Shown: positions 15,222 to 22,818 of the stretch, piece after piece
Position numbering within the stretch: the first letter of the stretch is position 1
How the letters are laid out: each line of letters starts with the position of its first letter
From: DAOTTX01 sp034437515
Lineage (GTDB): Bacteria > Chloroflexota > Anaerolineae > Aggregatilineales > Phototrophicaceae
DNA length: 48,482 nucleotides
Assembly: GCA_034437515.1 (NCBI GenBank)
Contig: DAOTTX010000038.1
Location: 1-48,482 of the forward strand
Reading direction: 5' to 3'
Made by a program: the position numbers and the translations under genes
Notes under the pieces: generated by a model
Databases searched by the model: none
The model's input: the letters and a program-made list of their open reading frames with translations, nothing else
Told to the model about the DNA's origin: nothing

Positions 15222-16055
15222 ATGCCAGTAAAAGTTTATAAGCCGACCTCAGCGGGTCGCCGGGATATGACCGGGCACTCGTTCGAGGAAATTACAAAAT
15301 CCAAGCCGGAGCGTTCTTTGACGGAACCGCTGCGGCGGAAGGGCGGTCGCAACAGCAAAGGCCGCATCTCCGTGCGTCATCGTGGCGGTGGTCACAAGCG
15401 TCGTTATCGCATTATTGACTTTAAGCGCAACAAGTTTGACTCTCGCGCCGAAGTCATCGCGATTGAGTATGACCCCAACCGGTCAGCGCGGATCGCACTG
15501 GTGCAATACGAGGACGGTGAGAAGCGTTACATCATCGCCCCGCTGGGCTTGATGGTTGGCGACAAAATCGGCAATGGTGAACTCGCCGATCTACGCACGG
15601 GCCATGCCATGTCGATCAAGGACATCCCGGTCGGCACGCAGATCCACAACATTGAGCTGAAGCCCGGTAAGGGCGGGCAGCTTGCACGGTCTGCTGGTGT
15701 CTCCGCACAGTTGGTGGCGAAGGAAGGCGCTTACGCCCAGGTACGCCTGCCCAGTGGTGAGGTTCGCCTCATCCACGAGCGGTGCATGGCGACGATTGGC
15801 CAGGTCGGCAATACCGACCATGGCAACGTGAAGCTGGGTAAAGCAGGTCGCCGTCGCTGGATGGGCTGGCGTCCGTCAGTACGTGGTAGCGCGATGGACC
15901 CGGACAGCCATCCACACGGTGGTGGTGAAGGGCGTACCGGCATCGGTATGCCAGGGCCTAAAACCCCCTGGGGCAAGCCTGCGCTGGGTAAGCGTACCCG
16001 CCGCAACAAGCGTACCAGTAACTTCATCATCCGTCGGCGTGGCAAGCGTCGCTAA
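15222..16055 (+). CDS. rplB: 50S ribosomal protein L2
   Basis: A 277-residue L2, needed for subunit joining and peptidyl transfer. It contains GRISVRHRGGGHKRRYR, SGEVRLIHERCMATIGQVGN and the highly conserved DSHPHGGGEGRTGIG near residue 225, whose second His is the functionally important one. The C terminus is strongly basic (RTRRNKRTSNFIIRRRGKRR). Length is normal. ATG 15222 follows a short GGGTGG. Confidence 0.97.
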   Translation: MPVKVYKPTSAGRRDMTGHSFEEITKSKPERSLTEPLRRKGGRNSKGRISVRHRGGGHKRRYRIIDFKRNKFDSRAEVIAIEYDPNRSARIALVQYEDGEKRYIIAPLGLMVGDKIGNGELADLRTGHAMSIKDIPVGTQIHNIELKPGKGGQLARSAGVSAQLVAKEGAYAQVRLPSGEVRLIHERCMATIGQVGNTDHGNVKLGKAGRRRWMGWRPSVRGSAMDPDSHPHGGGEGRTGIGMPGPKTPWGKPALGKRTRRNKRTSNFIIRRRGKRR

Positions 16056-16079
16056 AAATTGTTAGGGAAGGGATAAGTT

Positions 16080-16367
16080 ATGTCGCGTTCACTAAAAAAA
16101 GGGCCATATATCAGCCCTAAACTGCTCAACAAAGTGGAGACGCTCAACGAGCAGAAGAAGAAAACGGTGATCCGTACCTGGAGCCGTTCGAGCACGATCT
16201 TCCCCCAGATGGTCGGTCATACCATCGCCGTGCATGACGGCCGGCGGCATGTGCCGATCTACATCACCGAGAACATGGTGGGGCACAAACTGGGAGAGTT
16301 CGCGCCGACGCGCACCTATCGCGGGCACCTTATTGAGAAGAAGAAACCGAAGAAAGCTGTGCTCTAA
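16080..16367 (+). CDS. rpsS: 30S ribosomal protein S19
   Basis: A 95-residue S19 of the 30S head that pairs with S13. Motifs: MSRSLKKGPYISPKLL, TWSRSSTIFPQMVGHTI, NMVGHKLGEFAPTRTYRGH. ATG 16080 follows AGGGAAGGG. Its TAA shares one base with the ATG of rplV (TAATG), indicating coupled translation. Confidence 0.97.
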   Translation: MSRSLKKGPYISPKLLNKVETLNEQKKKTVIRTWSRSSTIFPQMVGHTIAVHDGRRHVPIYITENMVGHKLGEFAPTRTYRGHLIEKKKPKKAVL

Positions 16368-16708
16368 TGGACGTTAAGGCCAAGCAAAAACACGTTATGA
16401 TCGCCCCCCGCAAGTTACGCCTGGTCTGTGACCAGGTGCGTGGGATGGGTGCGGAACAAGCGCGGATTCTGCTGGATTTTATGCCGCAAAAAGGCGCGGA
16501 TATTGTCCGTAAGACGTTGTTCTCCGCCATGAGCAATGCGGAAAACAACTTCGACCTGGACCCCGCCGCACTCTATATTTCAGAGATTTTTGCGGATGAA
16601 GGCCCACGTCTGAAGCGGTTCAAGGCGGGTGCGCGTGGGCGCTACAAGCCACGCACCAAACGCACCTCCCATCTGACCGTCATTCTGGCAGAACGAGAGG
16701 AAACCTAA
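16367..16708 (+). CDS. rplV: 50S ribosomal protein L22
   Basis: A 113-residue L22 whose long beta-hairpin lines the exit tunnel. It shows IAPRKLRLVCDQVRG at the N terminus and KRFKAGARGRYKPRTKRTSH for the hairpin. It starts on the last base of the rpsS stop and ends directly against the rpsC ATG. Confidence 0.96.
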   Translation: MDVKAKQKHVMIAPRKLRLVCDQVRGMGAEQARILLDFMPQKGADIVRKTLFSAMSNAENNFDLDPAALYISEIFADEGPRLKRFKAGARGRYKPRTKRTSHLTVILAEREET

Positions 16709-17383
16709 ATGGGTCGCAAAGTAAATCCAGTCATTTTTCGGCTGAAGGTGAACCGTGATTGGGATGCCCGTTGGTATGCCGAGGGCACCGACTACGTTGA
16801 TTTGTTGCAGGAAGACCGCAGCATCCGCAATCACATAGATCAAGAAAGCTCACGCGCAGGCATTTCCCGCGTGGAGATCGAACGGATGGCGGGGCAGGTG
16901 CGTGTGATGATCCACACAGCACGCCCAGGCATCGTGATCGGTCGTAAGGGTGAGTCGGTCAAGAAACTCAAGGCCGAACTCGAATCACTCACCGACAAAA
17001 CCGTCAAGGTTGATGTCAACGAGATCGAAAAGCCCGACCTCGACGCAAAACTCGTGGCGGAAAATATCGCCGGGCAGTTGGAGCGCCGCATCGGGCATAG
17101 CCGCGCGATCAAGCGGGCCATCGGGCAAGTGATGCGCCAGGGTGGCAAGGGCATTCGTGTGAATGTCGGTGGTCGCCTGGGTGGGTCAGATATGGCTCGC
17201 CGTGAATGGCAGAGCGAAGGGCAAGTCCCCCGGAATACACTGCGTGCCGATATGGATTATGGCACCGCCGAAGCCAAGACCACATTCGGTCGCATCGGCG
17301 TGAAGGTGTGGATCTACAAGGGTGAAGTCCTCGACGATAACGACGAGAACGACAACAAGCGTGACACTTACGCCAATTCGTAA
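16709..17383 (+). CDS. rpsC: 30S ribosomal protein S3
   Basis: A 224-residue S3 at the mRNA entry site. It begins MGRKVNPVIFRL and has a type II KH domain with RPGIVIGRKGESVKKL (about residue 72). The C-terminal domain carries GIRVNVGGRLGGSDMARREW and TTFGRIGVKVWIYKGEV. It abuts rplV without spacing and is followed by rplP after 23 nt. Confidence 0.97.
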   Translation: MGRKVNPVIFRLKVNRDWDARWYAEGTDYVDLLQEDRSIRNHIDQESSRAGISRVEIERMAGQVRVMIHTARPGIVIGRKGESVKKLKAELESLTDKTVKVDVNEIEKPDLDAKLVAENIAGQLERRIGHSRAIKRAIGQVMRQGGKGIRVNVGGRLGGSDMARREWQSEGQVPRNTLRADMDYGTAEAKTTFGRIGVKVWIYKGEVLDDNDENDNKRDTYANS

Positions 17384-17406
17384 GTGCCGCAAGAGGAGTA
17401 GAAGCG

Positions 17407-17841
17407 ATGTTAATGCCAAAACGTGTCAAATATCGCAAGCAGATGCGTGGGCGTATGAAGGGCAAGGCCAGCCGTGGTGCTGAAGTCCAATTCGGTGACT
17501 ACGGGTTGCAGGCGCTGGAACCGGTCTGGATAACCAGCCGCCAGCTTGAGGCCGCCCGGCGTGCGATGGTTCGTTACATCAAACGTCGCGGTAAGATCTG
17601 GATTCGTGTCTTCCCGGACAAGCCCGTCACCCAGAAGCCCGCCGAAACCCGCATGGGTAAAGGTAAGGGCGCGGTAGAATATTGGGTCGCGGTGGTAAAG
17701 CCGGGGCGCGTCCTGCTAGAAATGAGCGGTGTAGAAGAAGAACTCGCCCGTGAGGCGTTGCGGTTGGCAGCCAACAAGCTGCCCTGCAAGACGAAGTTTG
17801 TCAAGCGGATTGACCCGATTTCCGGGCAGGAGGTCAGCTAA
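17407..17841 (+). CDS. rplP: 50S ribosomal protein L16
   Basis: A 144-residue L16 that contacts A-site tRNA. Signature blocks are MLMPKRVKYRKQMRG, the WITSRQLEAARRAMVRYIKR helix and RMGKGKGAVEYWVAVVKPGR. The start at 17407 has AGAGGAG 8 nt upstream; MPKR at 17413 is an in-frame alternative. rpmC begins 1 nt after its stop. Confidence 0.96.
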   Translation: MLMPKRVKYRKQMRGRMKGKASRGAEVQFGDYGLQALEPVWITSRQLEAARRAMVRYIKRRGKIWIRVFPDKPVTQKPAETRMGKGKGAVEYWVAVVKPGRVLLEMSGVEEELAREALRLAANKLPCKTKFVKRIDPISGQEVS

Positions 17842-17842
17842 C

Positions 17843-18064
17843 ATGTATATCAGTGAACTCCGTGCAATGGATAACAAGAAACTGTTTGACACCATCGAAG
17901 ACCAGCGTGAACGGCTCTTCAACCTGCGCTTTCAGAAAGAATCCGGTCAGATGGAAGATGTTAATCTCCTGCGTTATGCCAAGCGAGATCTGTCTCGTAT
18001 GCTGACCGTGCGGAACGAGCGCAAACTGGCGGCAATGGTTTTAGAAGAGGAAGATAATGGGTAA
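17843..18064 (+). CDS. rpmC: 50S ribosomal protein L29
   Basis: A 73-residue helical L29 at the exit-tunnel rim. It shows ISELRAMDNKKLFDTI, LFNLRFQKESGQMED and the RYAKRDLSRMLTVRNER helix. The frame is open well upstream within rplP, but ATG 17843 behind CAGGAGG matches the family start. It overlaps rpsQ by 8 nt. Confidence 0.94.
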   Translation: MYISELRAMDNKKLFDTIEDQRERLFNLRFQKESGQMEDVNLLRYAKRDLSRMLTVRNERKLAAMVLEEEDNG

Positions 18065-18395
18065 TAATCGTCGGCGGCTGACAGGCCGCGTCGTAAGTGA
18101 CAAGATGAACAAGACGGTCACCGTTGAGATCGAGCAGCGCAGCATCCACCGGGTTTACAAGAAAGTGTTGACGACCACCAGGCGCGTTCTGGCACACGAT
18201 GAAGAAAACGCGGTACCGCTCGGCGCAATCGTCCGCCTTGTGGAAAGTAAACCCCTCAGCAAGCGCAAGCACTGGGTGGTGGAAGAAGTGATGGACACAC
18301 CCGAAGCGATGGAACGCCGCAAGCTGGAGGCACGCCGCGCCGCACAAGAAGCCAAGCAGGCCACCGCCGCTGGCGATAATGGAGAGGCGGAGTAA
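18057..18395 (+). CDS. rpsQ: 30S ribosomal protein S17
   Basis: A 112-residue S17, a primary 16S rRNA-binding protein. It has RRLTGRVVSDKMNKTVTVEI, an HDEENAVPLGAIVRL strand and the ESKPLSKRKHW signature. The last 30 residues (RRKLEARRAAQEAKQ and a GDNGEAE tail) extend beyond the usual core of about 85 and are Ala/Glu-rich. The start lies inside the rpmC end. rplN follows after 2 nt. Confidence 0.95.
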   Translation: MGNNRRRLTGRVVSDKMNKTVTVEIEQRSIHRVYKKVLTTTRRVLAHDEENAVPLGAIVRLVESKPLSKRKHWVVEEVMDTPEAMERRKLEARRAAQEAKQATAAGDNGEAE

Positions 18396-18397
18396 GC

Positions 18398-18769
18398 ATG
18401 ATCCAGACAGAATCTCGCGTCAAAATCGCGGATAACAGCGGCGCGCAAGAGATCCTCGTGATCCGCGTGTTGGGTGGGAGCAAGCGCAAGTACGGGCGTG
18501 TGGGCGATGTGGTCGTCGGCACGGTCAAATCTGCTTCCACACAGGGGAATGTGAAGAAAAGTGAGCTGGTGCGCGCGGTGATCGTTCGCACAGCCAAAGA
18601 GTACCGTCGTGATGACGGGTCGTACATCCGGTTTGATGACAATGCGGCTGTGATCCTCGGCGAAGACCTGACCAACCCGCGTGGGACTCGTGTCTTCGGC
18701 CCGGTAGCGCGTGAATTGCGCGACAAGGGCTACATGAAGATCGTGTCGCTTGCGCCGGAAACTTTGTAG
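18398..18769 (+). CDS. rplN: 50S ribosomal protein L14
   Basis: A 123-residue L14 that forms an intersubunit bridge. Motifs: MIQTESRVKIADNSGAQEI, VLGGSKRKYGRVGDVVVGTV, RRDDGSYIRFDDNAAVIL and GTRVFGPVARELR. It is the first gene of the classic spc operon, here continuous with the S10 genes. Confidence 0.97.
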   Translation: MIQTESRVKIADNSGAQEILVIRVLGGSKRKYGRVGDVVVGTVKSASTQGNVKKSELVRAVIVRTAKEYRRDDGSYIRFDDNAAVILGEDLTNPRGTRVFGPVARELRDKGYMKIVSLAPETL

Positions 18770-18780
18770 GAGCGTGCAAG

Positions 18781-19104
18781 ATGCAGAAGATCAAAAAAGG
18801 CGATACCGTCGAAGTCATCACGGGCAAGGACGTCGGGGAACGTGGCGAAGTCGTCGCGGTCTTCCCGAAGGAAAACCGTGTGATCGTCGATGGTGTCAAC
18901 AAGATGAAACGTCACCAGCAGGCCCGGCAAGCCGGTAACCAGCAAATCCCGGCGCAGATTATTGACTTTGACGCGCCCATGCACATCTCGAATGTGATGC
19001 TGGTCAGCCCGTCTGGTGTGAAAACCCGTGTCGGCTTTAAATTCCGCGAAGATGGACGTAAAGTGCGGTATTGCAAAGCCACCGGCGAAGAACTTGAGAA
19101 TTAG
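18781..19104 (+). CDS. rplX: 50S ribosomal protein L24
   Basis: A 107-residue L24, an assembly initiator. An N-terminal KOW motif (IKKGDTVEVITGKDVGERGE) is followed by RVIVDGVNKMKRHQQ and a C-terminal extension with VGFKFREDGRKVRYCKATGE. ATG 18781 follows AGGAGCG. Confidence 0.95.
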   Translation: MQKIKKGDTVEVITGKDVGERGEVVAVFPKENRVIVDGVNKMKRHQQARQAGNQQIPAQIIDFDAPMHISNVMLVSPSGVKTRVGFKFREDGRKVRYCKATGEELEN

Positions 19105-19122
19105 TCCGGAGCGAGACGAACA

Positions 19123-19674
19123 ATGAGTGAAGTAAGGAACGTTCTACAAGCCCGCTACCGGGAGCAGGTCATCCCTGCGCTGATGGATGAGTTCGGCTAC
19201 GAGAACATCATGCGTGTGCCGACCATCAAAAAGGTGGTTGTGAATATCGGTGTCGGTGAAGCCGTCGACGAACCCAAGTCTTTGGATGGTGCGGTGGAAG
19301 ATCTGCGCATCATTACGGGGCAGCAGCCGATTATCACCCGCGCCCGCAAGAGCATTGCGTCGTTTAAACTGCGTGAAGGCCGTGCGATTGGCGTCAAGGT
19401 GACGCTGCGCGGTGAGCGCATGTGGGCGCTGCTGGATCGTCTGATGAATATCGCGCTGCCGCGTATCCGTGACTTTCGCGGTGTGCCGGCCAAGCTCGAC
19501 GGGCGTGGTAATTACACCATCGGCCTGCGTGAGCAACTCGCCTTCCCGGAGATTGACTTCGACAAGGTGGACAAGGTGCGCGGTATGGAAATCACGATCG
19601 TCAGCACCGCCGAAACTGATGAAGAAGGTCGCCGCCTGCTGAAGCTGCTGGGCATGCCCTTCCGCGAAAACTAG
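19123..19674 (+). CDS. rplE: 50S ribosomal protein L5
   Basis: A 183-residue L5 that carries 5S rRNA with L18. It shows MRVPTIKKVVVNIGVGEA, ITGQQPIITRARKSIASFKL, REGRAIGVKVTLRGERMW and FPEIDFDKVDKVRGMEI. Length is normal. It ends 11 nt before rpsZ. Confidence 0.97.
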   Translation: MSEVRNVLQARYREQVIPALMDEFGYENIMRVPTIKKVVVNIGVGEAVDEPKSLDGAVEDLRIITGQQPIITRARKSIASFKLREGRAIGVKVTLRGERMWALLDRLMNIALPRIRDFRGVPAKLDGRGNYTIGLREQLAFPEIDFDKVDKVRGMEITIVSTAETDEEGRRLLKLLGMPFREN

Positions 19675-19685
19675 GAGGAAGACCA

Positions 19686-19868
19686 ATGGCAAAGAAATCA
19701 ATGATTGCCCGCGAGAAAAATCGTAAATACGCTGTGCGCGTACGTAACCGTTGCAAGCGTTGTGGCCGCCCGCGTGCGTATATTCGCCGCTTTGGGCTGT
19801 GCCGCATTTGCTTCCGTGAGTTGGCGATGAAGGGGCAAATCCCCGGCGTCGTGAAGTCAAGCTGGTAG
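19686..19868 (+). CDS. rpsZ: 30S ribosomal protein S14, zinc-binding type
   Basis: A 60-residue short S14 with an intact zinc ribbon: CKRC and CRIC pairs around residues 23-43. It is recognised by MAKKSMIAREKN, GRPRAYIRRFGLCR and the end GQIPGVVKSSW. This is the zinc-dependent (C+) form; no zinc-free paralogue is in the window. Confidence 0.97.
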   Translation: MAKKSMIAREKNRKYAVRVRNRCKRCGRPRAYIRRFGLCRICFRELAMKGQIPGVVKSSW

Positions 19869-19880
19869 GAGTGGCGTCTG

Positions 19881-20285
19881 ATGACAAGCGATCCAATTGC
19901 AGATATGCTAACGCGCATCCGAAATGCGTTACTGGCAGGGCATCAGCAAGTCCTGATCCCCTGGTCTAAAATGAAAGAATCAATTGCCCATATTCTGGTT
20001 GAAGAAGGCTACGTGGAATCATGCAACGTCGGTGATGAAACCCCCGCCCGCCAGATCCACATTATGCTGAAGTACCACGGCCCACGCCGTACACGTCGCC
20101 CGGTGATTAGTAACCTCACCCGTGTGAGTAAGCCCGGTCGTCGCGTCTATCGCAATCGCCAGTCCTTACCGCGTGTGTTAAGCGGTACGGGTATCGCCAT
20201 CATGACCACCCCTAAGGGTGTGATGACGGCAGCCCAGGCTCGGCGGGAGCGCATCGGCGGCGAAGTGCTGTGCTACATCTGGTAA
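19881..20285 (+). CDS. rpsH: 30S ribosomal protein S8
   Basis: A 134-residue S8 that binds helix 21 of 16S rRNA and in E. coli represses the spc operon. Motifs: DPIADMLTRIRNALLAGHQ, SKPGRRVYRNRQSLPRVLSG and the C-terminal GTGIAIMTTPKGVMTAAQAR, ending GGEVLCYIW. ATG 19881 follows TAGGAG. Confidence 0.97.
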   Translation: MTSDPIADMLTRIRNALLAGHQQVLIPWSKMKESIAHILVEEGYVESCNVGDETPARQIHIMLKYHGPRRTRRPVISNLTRVSKPGRRVYRNRQSLPRVLSGTGIAIMTTPKGVMTAAQARRERIGGEVLCYIW

Positions 20286-20317
20286 CGGGTTAAGTCTGGT
20301 CACAGTGGAGTAAAGTT

Positions 20318-20869
20318 ATGTCCCGTATTGGCAAGCAACCGGTAGAAATACCGGAAAAAGTAGAAATTAAGTTGGACGGGCAAACGGTGGACGTCAAGGG
20401 ACCGAAAGGTCAGCTTTTGATCGACGCTCACCCGGAAATGTCCGTTGAGATCGAAGATGGGCAACTCGTCGTCAACCGCCCTACCGATGAACGTCGTCAC
20501 CGGGCGCTACATGGCCTGACTCGGGCGTTGATCGCCAACATGGTGCAGGGCGTCAGTGAAGGCTGGCAGAAAACCCTGCTCATCGAAGGTGTGGGCTATC
20601 AGGCGGAGATGCGCGGTAATGACCTCGTGTTGAAGCTGGGCTTCTCTCATGAAGTCGTGATGACCCCACCCGACGACGACACATCGTTCGAAGTCCCGAA
20701 AGAGAGTCGTGGTCGTACAATCCACATCCGTGGGATTGACAAGCAAGTGGTCGGTCAGGTTTCGGCCAATATTCGTGGCCTGCGTCCGCCGGAGCCTTAC
20801 AAGGGTAAGGGTGTACGCTACAGCGACGAAACGATTATTCGTAAGGCCGGTAAGGCTGGTAAGGCATAG
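20318..20869 (+). CDS. rplF: 50S ribosomal protein L6
   Basis: A 183-residue L6 with two similar alpha/beta domains. It begins MSRIGKQPVEIPEKVEI, has TVDVKGPKGQL and LLIEGVGYQAEMRGN, and ends with the rRNA-binding RPPEPYKGKGVRYSDE. It lies 32 nt after rpsH and 12 nt before rplR. Confidence 0.97.
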   Translation: MSRIGKQPVEIPEKVEIKLDGQTVDVKGPKGQLLIDAHPEMSVEIEDGQLVVNRPTDERRHRALHGLTRALIANMVQGVSEGWQKTLLIEGVGYQAEMRGNDLVLKLGFSHEVVMTPPDDDTSFEVPKESRGRTIHIRGIDKQVVGQVSANIRGLRPPEPYKGKGVRYSDETIIRKAGKAGKA

Positions 20870-20881
20870 AAAGGTTAAGCG

Positions 20882-21256
20882 ATGGCTGACATCAAAGGCA
20901 AGCAGAAATTTGCCGCACGCAAACGCCGCCAGCGCCGGATTCGTGCAAAGATCAGCGGCACCTCAGACCGTCCACGGTTGAGTGTGTTCCGCAGCACGGG
21001 TAACATCTTCGTCCAGGTGATTAACGATGATGAAGGCGAGACACTCGTCTCTGCTTCCACCATTGATAAAGAAATCGCCAGACAGGTGACGGACAAGTCC
21101 AAAAGCGATGCCGCCCGTTTGGTCGGTAAAATCGTGGCGGAGCGTGCAAAAGAAGCAGGAATCGAAACGGTTGTTTTTGACCGGGGTGGCTACAGGTATC
21201 ATGGGCGTGTGGCAGCACTCGCCGAAGGTGCCCGTGAAGCCGGGTTGAAGTTCTAG
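20882..21256 (+). CDS. rplR: 50S ribosomal protein L18
   Basis: A 124-residue L18, the main 5S rRNA-binding protein. It has a basic N terminus (KFAARKRRQRRIRAKI), TSDRPRLSVFRSTGNIFVQ and the C-terminal FDRGGYRYHGRVAALAEGAR. ATG 20882 follows AAAGG. Confidence 0.96.
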   Translation: MADIKGKQKFAARKRRQRRIRAKISGTSDRPRLSVFRSTGNIFVQVINDDEGETLVSASTIDKEIARQVTDKSKSDAARLVGKIVAERAKEAGIETVVFDRGGYRYHGRVAALAEGAREAGLKF

Positions 21257-21266
21257 GAGTAGTGCG

Positions 21267-21920
21267 ATGGCAGATAGACGCAGAGATTCACGGCGCGATA
21301 ATGATCGTGAAGAACTTGATGAGCGTGTCGTGGATATTACCCGCGTCGCGAAAGTGATTAAAGGTGGTCGCCGGTTTGCCTTCCGCACGGTGGTGATCGT
21401 CGGGGATAACAAGGGGCGTGTCGGTGTGGGTGTCGGTAAGGCGCGTGGTGTGCCTGATAGCATCCGCAAGGCCGCAGACCGTGCGCGGAAGAACATGACC
21501 AAGGTCGCGCTTTCCGGCTCGACTATCACCCACGAGATCACCCAACGTTATGCCGGTGCGCAGGTGCTTTTGAAGCCCGCCGCCCCCGGTACGGGTGTGA
21601 TCGCCGGTGGTGCGGTGCGTGCTGTGTTGGAAGTATGCGGGGTGAGCGACATCCTGACCAAAAGCCAGGGCAGCCCCAACTTGCTTAACGTGGCGATGGC
21701 GACGGTCGAAGGGTTGAAGAGCATCCACAGCCCGGAAGAACTCGCGGCGATGCGTGGGAAGAACATCAATCAAGTGCTACCGTTCTGGGAGCGGCGCGAA
21801 CTGGCCCGGCAAACCGAAGTGTTGCACGAGCCAGACGGCGCAGCCGACCAGAAGGCCGAGGTGCAAACCACTGAGGTATCAGCATCAGAAGCGGTGAACG
21901 AGGAAAGCAGCGATGAGTAA
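21267..21920 (+). CDS. rpsE: 30S ribosomal protein S5
   Basis: A 217-residue S5 important for accuracy and for mRNA unwinding. The dsRNA-binding-like domain has ERVVDITRVAKVIKGGRRF and VGVGVGKARGVPDSIRKA; the second domain has LKPAAPGTGVIAGGAVRAVL and SPNLLNVAMATVEGL. It is longer than the usual 165-170 residues, with a charged N terminus (DRRRDSRRDNDREE) and an acidic Ser/Glu-rich tail of about 40 residues. It overlaps rpmD by 8 nt. Confidence 0.96.
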   Translation: MADRRRDSRRDNDREELDERVVDITRVAKVIKGGRRFAFRTVVIVGDNKGRVGVGVGKARGVPDSIRKAADRARKNMTKVALSGSTITHEITQRYAGAQVLLKPAAPGTGVIAGGAVRAVLEVCGVSDILTKSQGSPNLLNVAMATVEGLKSIHSPEELAAMRGKNINQVLPFWERRELARQTEVLHEPDGAADQKAEVQTTEVSASEAVNEESSDE

Positions 21921-22113
21921 CGACTATCGCAACATTCGCATCACGCTGGTGAAAAGTGTGATCGGCTGTAAAGATGTACAGCGTAAAACCGTGCAGGCTC
22001 TCGGCCTACGCCGGACGAACACCAGCGTTGTTCATCAGGAGACGCCGCAGATTCGTGGCATGGTTAACCGTGTCTCGCATCTGCTGCGCATTGAAGAAGT
22101 CGAGGCGGAATAA
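21913..22113 (+). CDS. rpmD: 50S ribosomal protein L30
   Basis: A 66-residue L30. It shows RITLVKSVIGCKDVQRKTVQ, GLRRTNTSVVHQETPQIRGM and VNRVSHLLRIEEVE. Its start lies inside the end of rpsE, so translation is coupled. An 87-nt gap then precedes rplO. Confidence 0.95.
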   Translation: MSNDYRNIRITLVKSVIGCKDVQRKTVQALGLRRTNTSVVHQETPQIRGMVNRVSHLLRIEEVEAE

Positions 22114-22148
22114 CCGCCCTTTGTAACCCAGAAACATTAGCGTAACGG

Positions 22149-22190
22149 AAGGAGAAGGCGCTAGACGCTCATCAACAGGGGGTTCGCGCC
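22149..22190 (+). promoter_or_regulatory. rplO: Remote Shine-Dalgarno and hairpin upstream of rplO
   Basis: The only strong ribosome-binding sequence, AAGGAG (22149-22154), lies about 46 nt before the rplO ATG. GGCGC (22157-22161) and GCGCC (22186-22190) could pair and bring it to an effective distance of about 12 nt. This may be a folded, regulated initiation region. Confidence 0.35.
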
Positions 22191-22200
22191 AACTGATTTT

Positions 22201-22734
22201 ATGAAATTACACGATCTCAAACCTGCGGAAGGTTCCAAGAAGAAGAAAACCCGTGTGGGGCGTGGTATTTCCGCCGGCAAGGGTAAAACTGCTGGTCGTG
22301 GTACGAAAGGCCAGGGCGCACGCAGTGGTGGTGGCAAAGGCCCTTACTTTGAGGGTGGTCAGCTCCCGTTGGTTCGTCGCCTGCCCTTCAAGCGTGGTTT
22401 TACCAACATCTTCCGCACGGAGTACCAGGAAGTCAATGTTGATTTCCTCAGCCAGCGGTTTGCGGAAATGGACGACAACACGGTGATCACCCCCGAAGTG
22501 ATGGCAGATGCAGGTCTCATCCGTGATGCGGATAAGCCCGTCGCCGTGCTCGGTCGCGGGGACATCAACAAGGCGTTGACGGTTCGCGCTCACCGCTTCA
22601 CCAAGGGTGCCGAGGAAAAGCTCAAGGCAGCGGGCGGCAGCACGGAAGTCCTGACGCTCAAGTTGACCGGCCCGCTGGCAACTGTCAAAAAGCTGCGTAA
22701 AGAAGACCTCGAAAAACTCGAAAACGAGGGCTAA
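22201..22734 (+). CDS. rplO: 50S ribosomal protein L15
   Basis: A 177-residue L15. It begins MKLHDLKPAEGSKKKKTRVGRG and continues with the Gly/Arg/Lys-rich GKGKTAGRGTKGQGARSG, then FEGGQLPLVRRLPFKRGF. It is slightly longer than usual (about 145-150) owing to C-terminal residues. No ribosome-binding site lies within 20 nt of ATG 22201, which is odd for this operon. Confidence 0.95.
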   Translation: MKLHDLKPAEGSKKKKTRVGRGISAGKGKTAGRGTKGQGARSGGGKGPYFEGGQLPLVRRLPFKRGFTNIFRTEYQEVNVDFLSQRFAEMDDNTVITPEVMADAGLIRDADKPVAVLGRGDINKALTVRAHRFTKGAEEKLKAAGGSTEVLTLKLTGPLATVKKLRKEDLEKLENEG

Positions 22735-22749
22735 ACTTAAACATCGTAT

Positions 22750-22768
22750 GAGCCAGTTCTGCTGGCTC
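22750..22768 (+). other. Hairpin between rplO and secY
   Basis: GAGCCAG (22750-22756) and CTGGCTC (22762-22768) with a 5-nt loop; a weaker CTATC/GATAG pair follows. No proper T tract is present, so a partial attenuator or mRNA-processing element is more likely than a full terminator. Confidence 0.4.
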
Positions 22769-22818
22769 TATCTATGTATGGATAGCCCAAAAATGAGAAC
22801 GGAACACAAGGATACGTC

